DNA of 64,000 nt from SABI01 sp964453215 (lineage in GTDB: Bacteria > Spirochaetota > Spirochaetia > Sphaerochaetales > Sphaerochaetaceae), in contig CAYVRR010000004.1 of NCBI GenBank assembly GCA_964453215.1, forward strand, positions 1 through 64,000. Reading direction: 5' to 3'. Every line of letters starts with the position of its first letter. Position 1 is the first letter of the stretch. The notes below the pieces were generated by a model. That model was not told the origin of the DNA, did no database searches, and saw only the letters and a program-made list of their open reading frames with translations. This document shows, piece by piece, positions 52,771-61,767 of this stretch. The position numbers and the translations under genes are program-made.

Positions 52771-53196
52771 ATGTTAAAAAATATTCCAAGCCTAATTTCT
52801 CCAGATCTGCTGAAGGTATTGATGGAAATGGGTCACGGTGATGAAATTGTAATAGGGGATGGAAATTTCCCTGCAGCTGCCTACGCATCTCGTCTCATTC
52901 GACTCGATGGCTTATGTATACCTGAAATTCTTACAGCGGTATTACAATTATTTCCCCTAGACCGTTTTGAACAAAATGCCTTCCTGATGGAAAAAGTAGC
53001 AAAAGACAATTCTAAAACTCCAATTTGGGATACGTATCGAGAAATAGCGAAGAAAGGGGATCCCCATTTTACCGATTTTGGTTTTATTGAGCGCTATAGT
53101 TTTTATGATAGGGCAAAAAAAGCTTATGCTATTATTGCAACAAGTGAACCCTCTTTATATGCAAATATTATCTTAAAAAAAGGTGTTATTGAATAA
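52771..53196 (+). CDS. fucU: L-fucose mutarotase (RbsD/FucU family)
   Basis: 141 residues from ATG 52771, which has AAGGAGG eight bases upstream; an earlier in-frame ATG at 52750 lies upstream of that site. LLKVLMEMGHGDEIVIGDGNFPA is the FucU/RbsD signature with catalytic H and D, and the length fits FucU. It interconverts alpha and beta L-fucose, feeding FucI. It is divergent from fucI and convergent with xylA across a strong hairpin. Confidence 0.92.
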   Translation: MLKNIPSLISPDLLKVLMEMGHGDEIVIGDGNFPAAAYASRLIRLDGLCIPEILTAVLQLFPLDRFEQNAFLMEKVAKDNSKTPIWDTYREIAKKGDPHFTDFGFIERYSFYDRAKKAYAIIATSEPSLYANIILKKGVIE

Positions 53197-53208
53197 AATG
53201 AAAAAAAT

Positions 53209-53257
53209 AGGGGCTGATGAATAGAAGATTTCTACTCATCGAGCCTCTAACTTTTTT
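53209..53257. terminator. Bidirectional rho-independent terminator between fucU and xylA
   Basis: A long hairpin: AGGGGCTGATGAATAGAA (53209-53226) pairs with 53230-53248 with one mismatch, one bulge and a G-U pair. Six Ts follow on the plus strand (53252-53257) and a T-run on the minus strand (AAAAAAA at 53201-53207), so it ends both convergent transcripts. Confidence 0.8.
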
Positions 53258-53272
53258 GTATCTATATGTTAC

Positions 53273-54607
53273 TTACTTTCTGAACATATATTGATTGATA
53301 AGATTGTTAAGCATCTCTTGCTTACCACTTATCTTCTTATCTTCTACAGTTAACCCAAGCTCTGCAAGGGTAGCTAAATCGAGTTCACCATTAGCAAATT
53401 TCTTCCCATTACCAGAGTCAAATGATGCATAGCGAGCTTTTTTGAAGGCATCGATTTTACCATCTGCAACAATTTCTTGAGCGATCTCTAATCCAAGGGC
53501 AAAAGCATCCATTCCACCAATATGGGAGATGAATAAATCTTCTAAATCTGTTGAGTTTCTTCTTCTTTTTGCATCAAAGTTAAGGCCACCTTTATGTAAG
53601 CCCCCATTTTTCAAGATAATCATCATTGCTTCTACAGTCTCATAGACATTAGTTGGGAATTCATCAGTATCCCATCCATTTTGTGGGTCGCCTTGGTTTG
53701 CATCAACAGAACCGAGTAGTCCGTTATCGACACATACTTGTAAATCGTGTGCAAATGAGTGACCTGCAAGAGTTGCATGGTTACTTTCAATGTTACATGA
53801 GAAGTCTTTTTCTAAGCCTTGTTCTTTAATAAAAGCAATACTTGTTGCAGCATCAAAATCATATTGGTGCTTTGATGGCTCCATTGGTTTTGGCTCTATA
53901 TAGAAGTTTCCAGTAAAGCCAATGCTTCTTCCATAATCACGAGCCATTCTAAAGAAGTGCCCCAAGTGGTCAACTTCTCTCTTTGTATCAGTATTCCATA
54001 AGCTCATGTATCCTTCTCTTCCACCCCAGAAAGTATATCCAAGACCACCTAACATGACGTTGATATCGAGGGATGTTTTTACTTGAAGGGCAGCTCTGGC
54101 AACAACATCAAATTCAGGATTGCTTGCAGCACCATTCATATAACGGGGATTGCTAAACATATTCGAAGTGTTCCAAAGAAGTTTTACACCGGTAGCATCT
54201 TGTAAAGTTTTTAAATATGCTCCCACTTTATGGTAGTTATCTACATACTCTTTTGCAGAATTTCCTTCTGGGGAAGCATCTATATCGTGAAAAGCATAGA
54301 AGGGGGCTCCAATTTTTGTAAAGAATTCAAACGCCGCATCAGCCTTTTGCATTGCCCCTACCATCTTATCCTTGTGAGCCCATGGGAACTCCATTGTTGC
54401 ATTTCCAAAAGGATCTGTTCCATCTGCACAAAATGAGTGCCAATACGCAATGGAAAATCTAAGATGATCTTTCATGCTTTTCCCACCTACCATTTTGTCT
54501 GGGTCATAAAACTTAAAACTTAATGGATTGTCAGAAGAAGGTCCTTCATAGACAATCTTATTAATTCCTTTAAAATACTCTCTCTCTCCAATAAATACGT
54601 CTTTCAT
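53273..54607 (-). CDS. xylA: Xylose isomerase
   Basis: 444 residues, class II XylA. FAFHDIDASPEG-type metal/His region appears as YAFHDIDASPEG, WGGREGYMSLWNTD holds the sugar/metal residues, EPKPMEPSKHQYD and SNHATLAGHSFAHD follow. It converts xylose to xylulose (and glucose to fructose). AGGCG/GGAGG precedes ATG 54607, 17 bases after the xylB stop, so xylB-xylA is one operon. Confidence 0.95.
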   Translation of the reverse strand: MKDVFIGEREYFKGINKIVYEGPSSDNPLSFKFYDPDKMVGGKSMKDHLRFSIAYWHSFCADGTDPFGNATMEFPWAHKDKMVGAMQKADAAFEFFTKIGAPFYAFHDIDASPEGNSAKEYVDNYHKVGAYLKTLQDATGVKLLWNTSNMFSNPRYMNGAASNPEFDVVARAALQVKTSLDINVMLGGLGYTFWGGREGYMSLWNTDTKREVDHLGHFFRMARDYGRSIGFTGNFYIEPKPMEPSKHQYDFDAATSIAFIKEQGLEKDFSCNIESNHATLAGHSFAHDLQVCVDNGLLGSVDANQGDPQNGWDTDEFPTNVYETVEAMMIILKNGGLHKGGLNFDAKRRRNSTDLEDLFISHIGGMDAFALGLEIAQEIVADGKIDAFKKARYASFDSGNGKKFANGELDLATLAELGLTVEDKKISGKQEMLNNLINQYMFRK

Positions 54608-54624
54608 TTCACGCCTCCTAATCC

Positions 54625-56133
54625 TTAATTCTCTTGTGATGTACTAAACATCTCTTTCATTCCATTCATATACTTTATAAATCGTATATATGCTTTTTCA
54701 TACTCCCCAACCCGAACAGGATCTGGTTCATACCTATTTTCTTCATCAATCTTTACATGATTATCTACAATTTCTTCAATAGAAATTTCATTTCCTATAT
54801 GTTTGTTATATGCCCAAAGTGCTTGCAAGGCAGCTCCAAAGGCAGCTGCTTCCATCACCTTTGGAATAACTACTGTTGCATTAAAAACATCTGCACACAT
54901 AGCTCTCCACACCCTTGAATTAGCACCCCCTCCAATGAGTCGAATCTCTTTCACATCATACCCTTTCTCTTTGAAGGTATCTGAACCAACTCTAAGTGAG
55001 AAAATTGCTGCTTCTAAGGCACTTCGAGAAATATGAGCTTCCTTCATATTCAGACCATGTAGTCCAATCAAAGTCCCTTTTCCATATGGGTAATTAGGAG
55101 TTCTCTCTCCATTGAAATAGGGGAGGAAGGTGAGCCCTTCACAACCAATTGGGGCAGATGAGGCAATTTCATCAAACTCTTTTACCCCTCTATTAAAAAG
55201 AGTTCTTGTTAATTCAGAGGCAACAGTACAATTCATCGTACAAAGGAGTGGAAGATATGAGTCCGTTGATGAACAAAATGCTGCTAAATATCCATTTTCA
55301 TCAATAAGTGGGGTACTAGATGAGGCAAAGATGGTTCCACTTGTTCCAAGAGAGACAGCAAGAGTACCTTTTCTCACAGTCCCCGTTCCAATTGCACCCA
55401 TCATATTATCTCCACCGCCACTAGAGACAACAACACCTTTTTTCAATCTCAAGAGGGAAGCAATCTCACTTTTTACAACACCGTTAAGTTCACTATTTTT
55501 TATCATCTTAGGCAAAAGTGAAAGAATATCACGCTCTTTATCTACACAAGAAGCAAGTCTTGATGAGAACTCTAAGGTGTGTACATTAAGTAAGCCTGTT
55601 CCTGAAGCGTCTCCCCTCTCACACGTATAATTTCCTGTAAGAAAATAGTTAATATAATCGTGTGGTAGTAAGATATGAGCCATTTTCTCATATAGCTCTG
55701 GTTTATTCTTTTTAAACCATAAGATTTTAGAAATAGTGTAGCCAGGAAGAATTAAATTACCTTCAGTTTCGAGTAACTTCTTGTTTCCTCCAGCGCAAGC
55801 TGTTATTTCATCACACTCAGGGGCTGTAGAAGTATCGTTCCAAAGTTTTGCCCTATACAGAGCATTGCCATCTTTATCAAGTGGGACAAAACCATGCTGC
55901 TGACCACTTACCCCTATAGCATCAATGCTCATTGTAATAGATGAATCAATCGATTGAAAACAACCAATAATAGCATCAGTCCACCAAGAGATATCTTGTT
56001 CACGAGTTCCATCACTTTTTTCTATGATATCATGCCCTTTTGATGCACTTGCTATGATACGTTTTTCCTCTTCATCATATACAATAACTTTCGTGCTTTG
56101 TGTTCCTACATCGATACCTGCAATAATTGCCAT
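54625..56133 (-). CDS. xylB: Xylulokinase
   Basis: 502 residues from ATG 56133 (GAGG six bases upstream; a GTG at 56139 is also in frame). The FGGY-family fold shows GIDVGTQSTKVIVYD (ATP phosphate 1), GVSGQQHG, LGTSGTIFA, GLTFLPYFNGERTPNYP and IGGGANSRVWRAMCADVF. It phosphorylates D-xylulose for the pentose phosphate pathway. It is the first gene of xylBA and is divergent from the AraC regulator. Confidence 0.94.
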   Translation of the reverse strand: MAIIAGIDVGTQSTKVIVYDEEEKRIIASASKGHDIIEKSDGTREQDISWWTDAIIGCFQSIDSSITMSIDAIGVSGQQHGFVPLDKDGNALYRAKLWNDTSTAPECDEITACAGGNKKLLETEGNLILPGYTISKILWFKKNKPELYEKMAHILLPHDYINYFLTGNYTCERGDASGTGLLNVHTLEFSSRLASCVDKERDILSLLPKMIKNSELNGVVKSEIASLLRLKKGVVVSSGGGDNMMGAIGTGTVRKGTLAVSLGTSGTIFASSSTPLIDENGYLAAFCSSTDSYLPLLCTMNCTVASELTRTLFNRGVKEFDEIASSAPIGCEGLTFLPYFNGERTPNYPYGKGTLIGLHGLNMKEAHISRSALEAAIFSLRVGSDTFKEKGYDVKEIRLIGGGANSRVWRAMCADVFNATVVIPKVMEAAAFGAALQALWAYNKHIGNEISIEEIVDNHVKIDEENRYEPDPVRVGEYEKAYIRFIKYMNGMKEMFSTSQEN

Positions 56134-56201
56134 ACTCACCTCTCTCTTTCATTTCTCTAACCTTACCTCTATATTGTGTGTGAATAATCGTTTATAATAA
56201 A

Positions 56202-56231
56202 TAGACAAAATAGTAATGACATGTATATAAT
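56202..56231 (+). promoter_or_regulatory. Promoter of the AraC regulator gene, possibly giving a leaderless mRNA
   Basis: TAGACA (56202-56207), an 18-base spacer and TATAAT (56226-56231). The -10 box ends six bases before the ATG at 56238, so transcription should start at or next to the initiation codon. There is no ribosome site before the ATG. Confidence 0.55.
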
Positions 56232-56237
56232 TGACAT

Positions 56238-57074
56238 ATGAAAATATTAGATGCAGTGTTCGTTTATCAAATGAAAAACCACAATGAGCTACAGTGGCAT
56301 GGAAGAGTTCATAGTCATAAGGATAATGAATATGAAGTTCACTATTTTTTAGGAGGGGATGGGCAGTTCATAAATAATAGAACTAATTATACTATCAACC
56401 CCGGAGCTATGTTTGTTTCACTTCCTAACACCGTTCATGCCATTAAAGCAACAGCAGAAAATCCCATCACCTATTACGCTATTTTACTCCATCTTGATGA
56501 TGAAAATAGAGAACTTATTTCGCTATTTGAGAAACAAAAAGATAAACCACCCTATATGTTAGGGACAAATTACCGGTTTTTCTTTGAGGAAGTAAAAGAA
56601 AAAGCCCTCTCAGCTTCCCACAATAGACACCAATCAGCTTGTCATCAAATAGCCTCCCTTATGTACCTCGTACAAGATGGAGGAAAGGGGATGAGTACAG
56701 ATAATGATTCAAGGCATTTAGAAAAAGCATTACGCATCATGCAAACACATGTGATGGACAATCTTACACTCACAGAATTAGCAGATGAATTAAAACTCAC
56801 CGAGTCCTATTTTATTAGACTTTTTGGTGCAAGAATGCATCAATCTCCTATGAAGTATTATATGAAACTTAAAATTGAAGCAGCGAGTGCTCTCCTTACC
56901 TGCACAGATTTAAGTGTTAAAGAGATCGCTGCAAAACTCTCCTTTAGTAGTGAGTTTCATTTCTCTAAACAATTTAAATCAAAAACAGGACTTGCTCCCA
57001 CCTATTATAGGAGAAACTATTTACAACAACTTGGTCCTCATAAACACATAGTGTCAAAAAAAGATGAGAGTTGA
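56238..57074 (+). CDS. AraC-family transcriptional regulator (cupin sensor), likely xylose activator
   Basis: 278 residues. The N-terminal AraC-type cupin (WHGRVHSHKDNEYEVHYFLGG, YTINPGAMFVSLPNTVH) binds sugar in relatives; the C-terminal double HTH includes LTLTELADELKLTESYFIRL and SVKEIAAKLSFSSEFHFSKQF. Its position head to head with xylBA suggests it activates them on xylose (inference); ROK-type XylR is the more usual xylose regulator in Gram-positive bacteria. The 3' end overlaps convergent lrgB by 21 bases. Confidence 0.85.
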   Translation: MKILDAVFVYQMKNHNELQWHGRVHSHKDNEYEVHYFLGGDGQFINNRTNYTINPGAMFVSLPNTVHAIKATAENPITYYAILLHLDDENRELISLFEKQKDKPPYMLGTNYRFFFEEVKEKALSASHNRHQSACHQIASLMYLVQDGGKGMSTDNDSRHLEKALRIMQTHVMDNLTLTELADELKLTESYFIRLFGARMHQSPMKYYMKLKIEAASALLTCTDLSVKEIAAKLSFSSEFHFSKQFKSKTGLAPTYYRRNYLQQLGPHKHIVSKKDES

Positions 57075-57734
57075 TATTACTGTAATGATACCTGTAAAGA
57101 AAATAGCAATACCACTAAGAGCTCCTTGAATATTCCCATATTCAATAGCCTTTGAAGTTCCAATAACGTGGGACGAAATTCCATAGGAGAGACCAATCAC
57201 TACAGGGTCTTTTATGTTTAGACTCTTTGTTAAAAATGGACCAGCTATCACCCCTGTAAACCCAGTGAAAATTACAGCTAAAACAGTTATAGAGACTTCC
57301 CCGCCAATAAGGGAACTAATTTCGATAGCAATAGCTGTTGTTACAGATTTTGGAATCATAGAAAACTCAATAAGTGGGGGGAGGTTAAAAAGGCGAGATA
57401 AGAGAATGACAGTTCCAATAGAGACAACAGAGCCGACAATAGAGCCAACAAGGATAGGGATAATATACCTTTTTACATACTCTAATTGCTCATATACACC
57501 AAATGCTAAACTAATAGTTGCAGGGATAATCATAAATTGAAGAGCCCTTGCCCCCACCATATAGAGGCTAACTGGAATATCAAAGAGATAGATAATCCCA
57601 ATAGAGATCATCGTTGCGATAAGAACATCATTCGCGATTGAAACTTTTGCTACCCGTGAAATCCATCTTCCTATCATAAAAGAGATGATGGTGATAAGAG
57701 TTGCAAAGAAGGGGGAGGTGTATATCTCATTCAT
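57054..57734 (-). CDS. lrgB: LrgB-family membrane protein
   Basis: 226 residues, seven to eight helices. FSMIPKSVTTAIAIEISSLIGG, TGVIAGPFL, and SYGISSHVIGTSKAIEYG are LrgB signatures. LrgAB/CidAB proteins are holin-like and have been tied to murein hydrolase control and, in some species, to pyruvate transport. A pyruvate-linked role would fit the dehydrogenase complex next door (inference). The start overlaps lrgA by eight bases. Confidence 0.92.
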   Translation of the reverse strand: MNEIYTSPFFATLITIISFMIGRWISRVAKVSIANDVLIATMISIGIIYLFDIPVSLYMVGARALQFMIIPATISLAFGVYEQLEYVKRYIIPILVGSIVGSVVSIGTVILLSRLFNLPPLIEFSMIPKSVTTAIAIEISSLIGGEVSITVLAVIFTGFTGVIAGPFLTKSLNIKDPVVIGLSYGISSHVIGTSKAIEYGNIQGALSGIAIFFTGIITVISTLIFF

Positions 57735-58095
57735 ATCTTCTTTTCCCCCTTTTCATAAGATGCATCGTAAATCTTACAGCGCTACTACTAGCAATGAACG
57801 TCACAATAGTTGCAACAATACATATTGTGATAAAGGCAAAGAGGTGCTCCTCTAATAAAGAGAGGTAAGAGATGATAGAAATAGTTGGAACAATGAAGAA
57901 TAGGCCAATGTTTTTCATGAGGGTAGTAGATAGGGGGGCAATACTCTCACTTTTTACAATCTTTAATATGAGGATTACTAAAAGCAACAGCATTGAAATA
58001 ATAGGTGCGGGAAATGAGAAAGGGAGCACCTGTTGAATGAGTATTCCAACTAACCCCACTACTGAATAAATCAAAACTTGCAACAACATATTCAC
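57727..58095 (-). CDS. lrgA: LrgA/CidA-family holin-like protein
   Basis: 122 residues with four helices; VGILIQQVLPFSFPAPIISMLLL and LMKNIGLFFIVPTISI match LrgA/CidA. The GTG at 58095 has GGAGG seven bases upstream; the ATG at 58089 is two codons later and equally possible. It forms a pair with lrgB and is divergent from the DeoR gene. Confidence 0.88.
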   Translation of the reverse strand: MNMLLQVLIYSVVGLVGILIQQVLPFSFPAPIISMLLLLVILILKIVKSESIAPLSTTLMKNIGLFFIVPTISIISYLSLLEEHLFAFITICIVATIVTFIASSSAVRFTMHLMKRGKRRYE

Positions 58096-58214
58096 AACCT
58101 TCCCTCCAATGAACCTATAATGTAGCCTATAAGTAAAAGAAAAAGCAACAATATCTACATAATTGCCCCATCTCTATCAAACAAAAATAATTCTCTCAAT
58201 GTTAGAAATAAAGA

Positions 58215-58243
58215 TTGACAGTGAAAGCAATATGAAATAGAAT
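58215..58243 (+). promoter_or_regulatory. Strong sigma-70-type promoter for the DeoR/dehydrogenase operon
   Basis: TTGACA (58215-58220), a 17-base spacer and TAGAAT (58238-58243), a consensus -35 and 5/6 -10. From 58223 to 58265 the sequence has repeated GAAA/ATGAAA blocks (GTGAAAG, TATGAAAT, CGAAAGTGAAATGAAAATG), resembling the direct-repeat operators of DeoR proteins, so autoregulation is likely. Confidence 0.7.
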
Positions 58244-58279
58244 CGAAAGTGAAATGAAAATGAATCAAAAGGTACTTCA

Positions 58280-59032
58280 ATGGTAGGATTGTCCCAAAGG
58301 GAAGAGCAAATAGTAGAATTACTCGTAGATAGTGGAGAGTTATCAGTAACTCAACTTAGTGATTATTTAAAAGTCTCCTCTGTTACAATACGAAATCATC
58401 TTCGCACCCTAGAGGCTAAAGGGGTGATTAACCGCTCTCATGGCTCTGCAATTGCTGCATACCACCCCCTTTTCATGGAAAAACAATCGAGCAATACAGA
58501 GTTGAAAAAGAGAATAGCTCAAAAAGCTGCATCTATGGTGAAAGATGGCGATAGGATTATGATTACAAATGGGACAACGAGTGCTCTTGTTGCAAAATAC
58601 CTATATGGAAGAAGAGCTCTCTCTGTTGTAACCAACTCAACCCTCATATTCCCCTACGTACGGGGAAATCCGAATATAAACCTCACATTAGTTGGAGGGG
58701 AGTATAGGCCATCAGCTGAAGCTATTGTGGGACCAACTGCACTTGCTCAACTAGAAAATTACCATGTAGATATTACCTTTGCAGGAACTGACGGAGTTTC
58801 AATAACCCACGGCCTCACAACTCATCTTACTGAAAATGCTGAGATAGTGAGAAAGATGGCCCTTCAAGCAACAAAGAAAATCGTGGTAGTTGATTCAAGT
58901 AAATTTAACAATGTTGGATTTGTACGAATTTGTAAATTAGAAGATATAGATATTCTCATCACCGATGATGCATTAAGGCAATCAGCAATTGATGAGATTT
59001 CATCATTAGATATTGAATTAATAATTGTATAG
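58280..59032 (+). CDS. DeoR-family transcriptional regulator
   Basis: 250 residues. HTH: QREEQIVELLVDSGELSVTQL and VSSVTIRNHLRTLEAKG; effector domain: ITNGTTSALVAKYL, VVTNSTLIFPYV, LVGGEYRPSAEAIVG, VVDSSKFN. It leads the operon of the 2-oxoacid dehydrogenase genes, 27 bases before E2, and probably represses it until a sugar-derived phosphate appears (inference). AAAGGT is seven bases from the ATG. Confidence 0.88.
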   Translation: MVGLSQREEQIVELLVDSGELSVTQLSDYLKVSSVTIRNHLRTLEAKGVINRSHGSAIAAYHPLFMEKQSSNTELKKRIAQKAASMVKDGDRIMITNGTTSALVAKYLYGRRALSVVTNSTLIFPYVRGNPNINLTLVGGEYRPSAEAIVGPTALAQLENYHVDITFAGTDGVSITHGLTTHLTENAEIVRKMALQATKKIVVVDSSKFNNVGFVRICKLEDIDILITDDALRQSAIDEISSLDIELIIV

Positions 59033-59059
59033 ATTAATTTTTATATAAGGGAGAAACAT

Positions 59060-60382
59060 ATGGCTGTAGAAATTGTAATGCCAAAACAGGGAAACTCAGT
59101 AGAATCCTGTATCATTCTTGAATGGAAAGTAAAGGTGGGAGACACCATTTCTGTTGGAGATATTGTGTGTGAAGCTGAAACAGATAAATCAACTATTGAT
59201 GTTGAAGCTACGACGGGTGGAACTGTTCTTGCCCTTTTTTATCAAGAAGAAGATGAAGTGGCTGTAATGGCTCCTATTATGGCAGTTGGAGAGAAAGGGG
59301 AAAAAGTAGAAACTCAATCCTCATCACCATCAAGTGAACCAATAGATGAAGAAGTAAAAGAAGAAGTGAAAGAAGAGATTCCAACACCTGTAGAGCAATT
59401 TACAAAAGAGACAAATATAGGTGCTTTTGCTTCTCCTCGAGCTAAACATAAAGCAAAAGAAGTAGGTGTTTTATTAGATGGAGTGAGTCCAACAGGGCCC
59501 AAAGGACGCATCATTGAGCGTGATGTGTTACGCGTTGCCTCTTCAAGACCAACTCTTTCTCCACTAGCAAAAGAAGCGGCACTTGAAGGAAAAGAAGTGC
59601 CACAAACTGGAAGTGGAATTGGGGGAAGGGTTTTACGTAAAGACTTGATAGACAAAACTCCTATCCAAGATTCCTCTATTCAAGATGATGTAGTAGTTAA
59701 ACCTGTGAAAGGGATTAGAAAAGTTGTTGCTCATCGCATGAGTGAATCTGTTCATACAACAGCACAATTTACTATGAATAGTTTTGCTCAAGCAACTACA
59801 CTTTTAGAGATGAGAAAGAAATTAAAACATAGTGACATAGAGATGGGACTTACTAATATCACAATTAATGATCTCATTATGTTTGCAGTTACGAAAACTC
59901 TTCATTCTTTTCCTTATATGAATGCCCATTTCTTACAAGATACCATCAAAGAATTTAAACACGTTCACTTAGGATGTGCTGTAGATACTCCAAAGGGTTT
60001 GTTAGTTCCTGTTATACAATATGCAAACCTCTGCAGTTTAAAAGAGTTAAGTGATGAAGCAAAAAGAGTCGCCTCTTCTGCTATTAATGGAGTGAGTCAA
60101 CCAGATGAGTTAACTGGCTCAACATTTACTGTGACAAACCTTGGCGCTATGGGAGTAGAGACATTTACCCCAGTTATTAACATCCCTGAAGTTGCTATTT
60201 TAGGAGTAGGGGGAATTAATCTACGCCCAGTAGGAAAAGGGGGAGATGATCTCTCTTTCCTCCCTCACATAGCCCTCTCTCTCACTGTAAACCATATGGC
60301 AGTAGATGGTGCTCCAGGAGCCGCATTCTTAGCATCCCTCGTTAAGAACATTGAATCACTCGATCTATTGCTCGCATTATAA
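59060..60382 (+). CDS. Dihydrolipoamide acyltransferase (E2) of a 2-oxoacid dehydrogenase complex
   Basis: 440 residues. One lipoyl domain (1-80; lipoylated K43 in ETDKST), a Pro/Glu-rich linker, two tandem E3/E1-binding domains (about 123-158, FASPRAKHKAKEVG...GPKGRIIERDV; and 165-198, LSPLAKEAA...GSGIGGRVLRKDL), then the catalytic core (about 215-440) with the active site HMAVDGAPGA near 413-422. It transfers the acyl group to CoA. Pyruvate or acetoin is the likely substrate; the sequence does not decide. AAGGGAG precedes the ATG. Confidence 0.92.
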   Translation: MAVEIVMPKQGNSVESCIILEWKVKVGDTISVGDIVCEAETDKSTIDVEATTGGTVLALFYQEEDEVAVMAPIMAVGEKGEKVETQSSSPSSEPIDEEVKEEVKEEIPTPVEQFTKETNIGAFASPRAKHKAKEVGVLLDGVSPTGPKGRIIERDVLRVASSRPTLSPLAKEAALEGKEVPQTGSGIGGRVLRKDLIDKTPIQDSSIQDDVVVKPVKGIRKVVAHRMSESVHTTAQFTMNSFAQATTLLEMRKKLKHSDIEMGLTNITINDLIMFAVTKTLHSFPYMNAHFLQDTIKEFKHVHLGCAVDTPKGLLVPVIQYANLCSLKELSDEAKRVASSAINGVSQPDELTGSTFTVTNLGAMGVETFTPVINIPEVAILGVGGINLRPVGKGGDDLSFLPHIALSLTVNHMAVDGAPGAAFLASLVKNIESLDLLLAL

Positions 60383-60396
60383 AAGAGGTTAGAAGA

Positions 60397-61743
60397 ATGA
60401 AAGAATATGATGTAATTATTATTGGATCGGGCCCCGGTGGCTACGTAGCAGCTCAAAAGGCTGGAGAGAAGGGGAAGAGTGTTCTTTTGATAGAAAAAGA
60501 TGCTTTAGGAGGAGTATGTACAAACTGGGGATGTATTCCAACAAAAAGCCTCTTAGCAAGTGCAAAACTCTATGACCATGCTATTAACTCATCCCACATG
60601 GGAGTAGAGAGTGACAATGTAGTATTTAATCTTTCTTCAGCAATGAAACATAAAGATGAAACAATCTCTACATTAAAAAAAGGGATCGAGTTTTTGATGA
60701 AGAGTGCTAAAGTAGATATAATCTATGGAGAAGCAAAGCTATTAAAAGAGAAGGTTGTTGTTGTACATAATGAATCCTACGTGGGTGAAACAATTATCAT
60801 AGCAACAGGCTCATCCCCTGTTATTATCCCCATCCCAGGCTCTGACCTTCCTCACGTGCTCACTTCAACTCAAATATTATCTATTGAAACACTCCCATCA
60901 TCCCTTAGTGTAATAGGTGGGGGGGTAATTGGGGTAGAATTTGCATCCCTTTACTCAATGCTAGGAGTGAAAGTGACAGTAATAGAGATGCTTGATGAAA
61001 TCATTCCAGCAGCTGATGAGCAAATTGCCAAACTTCTCAGACGTGAAATGAAAGATGTTACATTCCACCTAAAAGCAAAAGTGACAGGCATTGATGAAAA
61101 GGTAGTCCATTTTGTAGATGCAAAAGGAAAAGAGCAATCAGTTGAGAGTGAGATGGTCTTAATGAGTGTCGGGCGGAGACCAAATATCTCATTTCTTGAA
61201 GACTCAGGTGTATATGTTGATAAAAACAGAGTTGTTGTTGATGAATATATGGAAACCAACATTTTCGGTATCTATGCAATAGGGGATGTAAATGGAGAGT
61301 CCCTCTTAGCTCATAGTGCTTCTCGTCAAGCAGATATTGTTGTTCATAATCTAGATAATCCTCCCTTGAAACAACAATGGCGAAGTAATGCTATTCCTTG
61401 GGCAATTTATACACAACCAGAAGTTGCAGGGTGTGGATTAAGTGAAAAAGATGCGAAGAAATTGAACTTAGATGTAAAAGTAGCATCAACACAAATGCGC
61501 TCTAATGGAAGGTTTTTAGCAGAAGTTGGAAAAAAAGCAGCTGGACTTTGTCGCGTGATAGTAGAAAAGGAAACGAATGTGATAGTAGGGATTCAACTTA
61601 TTGGACCCTATAGCAGTGAAATTATCCACTCAGCTGCCACAATCATAGAGAGTGAATTGAGAGTAGAAGAGGTGAGTGAAATAGTATTCCCTCATCCAAG
61701 TATATCAGAAGTTATTAAGGATACGATACGTAGCCTTAACTAG
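60397..61743 (+). CDS. lpdA: Dihydrolipoyl dehydrogenase (E3)
   Basis: 448 residues. FAD-binding GSGPGGYVAA (10-19), redox disulfide GGVCTNWGCIPTK (C41, C46), NAD-binding GGGVIGVEFASLY, second FAD motif IYAIGDVNG and the C-terminal active-site HP in FPHPSISE. It reoxidises the lipoyl arm of E2 and passes electrons to NAD. It begins 14 bases after E2 and is followed by E1. Confidence 0.95.
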   Translation: MKEYDVIIIGSGPGGYVAAQKAGEKGKSVLLIEKDALGGVCTNWGCIPTKSLLASAKLYDHAINSSHMGVESDNVVFNLSSAMKHKDETISTLKKGIEFLMKSAKVDIIYGEAKLLKEKVVVVHNESYVGETIIIATGSSPVIIPIPGSDLPHVLTSTQILSIETLPSSLSVIGGGVIGVEFASLYSMLGVKVTVIEMLDEIIPAADEQIAKLLRREMKDVTFHLKAKVTGIDEKVVHFVDAKGKEQSVESEMVLMSVGRRPNISFLEDSGVYVDKNRVVVDEYMETNIFGIYAIGDVNGESLLAHSASRQADIVVHNLDNPPLKQQWRSNAIPWAIYTQPEVAGCGLSEKDAKKLNLDVKVASTQMRSNGRFLAEVGKKAAGLCRVIVEKETNVIVGIQLIGPYSSEIIHSAATIIESELRVEEVSEIVFPHPSISEVIKDTIRSLN

Positions 61744-61767
61744 ATCTTTATAGGAGAAAAAAAGACC

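Noticed and set aside
55130..55630. 166-codon plus-strand frame opposite xylB
   Set aside because: It is antisense to a complete xylulokinase and has no ribosome site or family features.
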